Of a stretch of 64,000 bases of DNA, positions 63,901-64,000 are shown piece after piece. Position numbers and translations under genes: made by a program. Under the pieces are notes generated by a model that saw only the letters and a program-made list of their open reading frames with translations, did no database searches and had not been told where the DNA came from. Origin of the DNA: an uncultured Alistipes sp. (GTDB lineage Bacteria > Bacteroidota > Bacteroidia > Bacteroidales > Rikenellaceae); NCBI GenBank assembly GCA_944321945.1, contig CALUNE010000008.1:26548-90547 (forward strand), read 5' to 3'. The number at the start of each line of letters is the position of its first letter. Position 1 is the first letter of the stretch.

Positions 63901-64000
63901 GTATGAAAAAAGGCTCCTGCCCCTCGGGATATGGCCTTTTGATTTTAATTGATTGATTATCAGTGTTAGTTTTACCGAATTTCCTGAAACTGTCTATGTA

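Overview
The window is a GC-rich bacterial chromosome segment from the phylum Bacteroidota. Three things point there: genes start behind the TAnnTTTG -7 element typical of that phylum, there is a SusC/SusD outer-membrane pair, and there are NigD-like and many other lipoproteins and a SecA of about 1100 residues. High GC together with this gene content suggests an Alistipes-like member of the Rikenellaceae; the genus is an inference. No phage, plasmid, insertion sequence, CRISPR array or rRNA operon is visible. One tRNA gene (Arg, anticodon CCG) is present.

Layout. 1-4.4 kb: end of ahcY, an M16 zinc peptidase and a DUF456 membrane protein. 4.4-6.1 kb: T-poor repeats, then panC-panD. 6.2-11.5 kb: a dipeptidyl-peptidase III lipoprotein, rubredoxin, a PH-like membrane protein, ispD and an M23 endopeptidase. 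11.7-14.2 kb: lpxK, purine nucleoside phosphorylase and ssb. 14.5-25.2 kb, all on the minus strand: an SDR dehydrogenase, a LytS-type kinase, a large HExxHxxGxxH protease, SusC, SusD and a LytTR response regulator, which may together sense and take up a peptide or other ligand. 25.5-29.6 kb: dCMP deaminase, a 70-bp tandem repeat array and secA. 29.8-34.6 kb: a glycosyltransferase remnant, DUF2851, a MIP18-like Fe-S protein, SufE, a phosphatase and a GSCFA protein. 34.7-40.9 kb: ispE, rpiB, DUF454, a DUF4377-like lipoprotein, a small membrane protein, typA and aroB. 41-44.9 kb: an AraC regulator divergent from a membrane protein/cytidylate-kinase-like fusion, then a short malic enzyme. 45-48.8 kb: two related beta-barrel proteins, ruvB and a NigD-like lipoprotein. 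49-51 kb: an ECF sigma factor overlapping a membrane protein that looks able to span both membranes. 51.3-54 kb: tRNA-Arg, an HTH/S24-like regulator, riboflavin synthase, a histidine kinase and a 40-bp repeat array. 54.3-64 kb: lgt, an HU-like/SPOR-like protein, gtrA, uvrB, dnaG, smpB, a HAD phosphatase, tsaB and an unknown protein.

Most of the window is core metabolism and information processing. The parts most worth a second look are the SusCD/protease locus bracketed by a split two-component system, the sigma/dual-membrane anti-sigma pair, the membrane-kinase fusion, a recurring promoter arrangement (TAnnTTTG, four bases, start codon) that predicts leaderless mRNAs, and several T-poor or purine-biased tandem repeats just downstream of genes.
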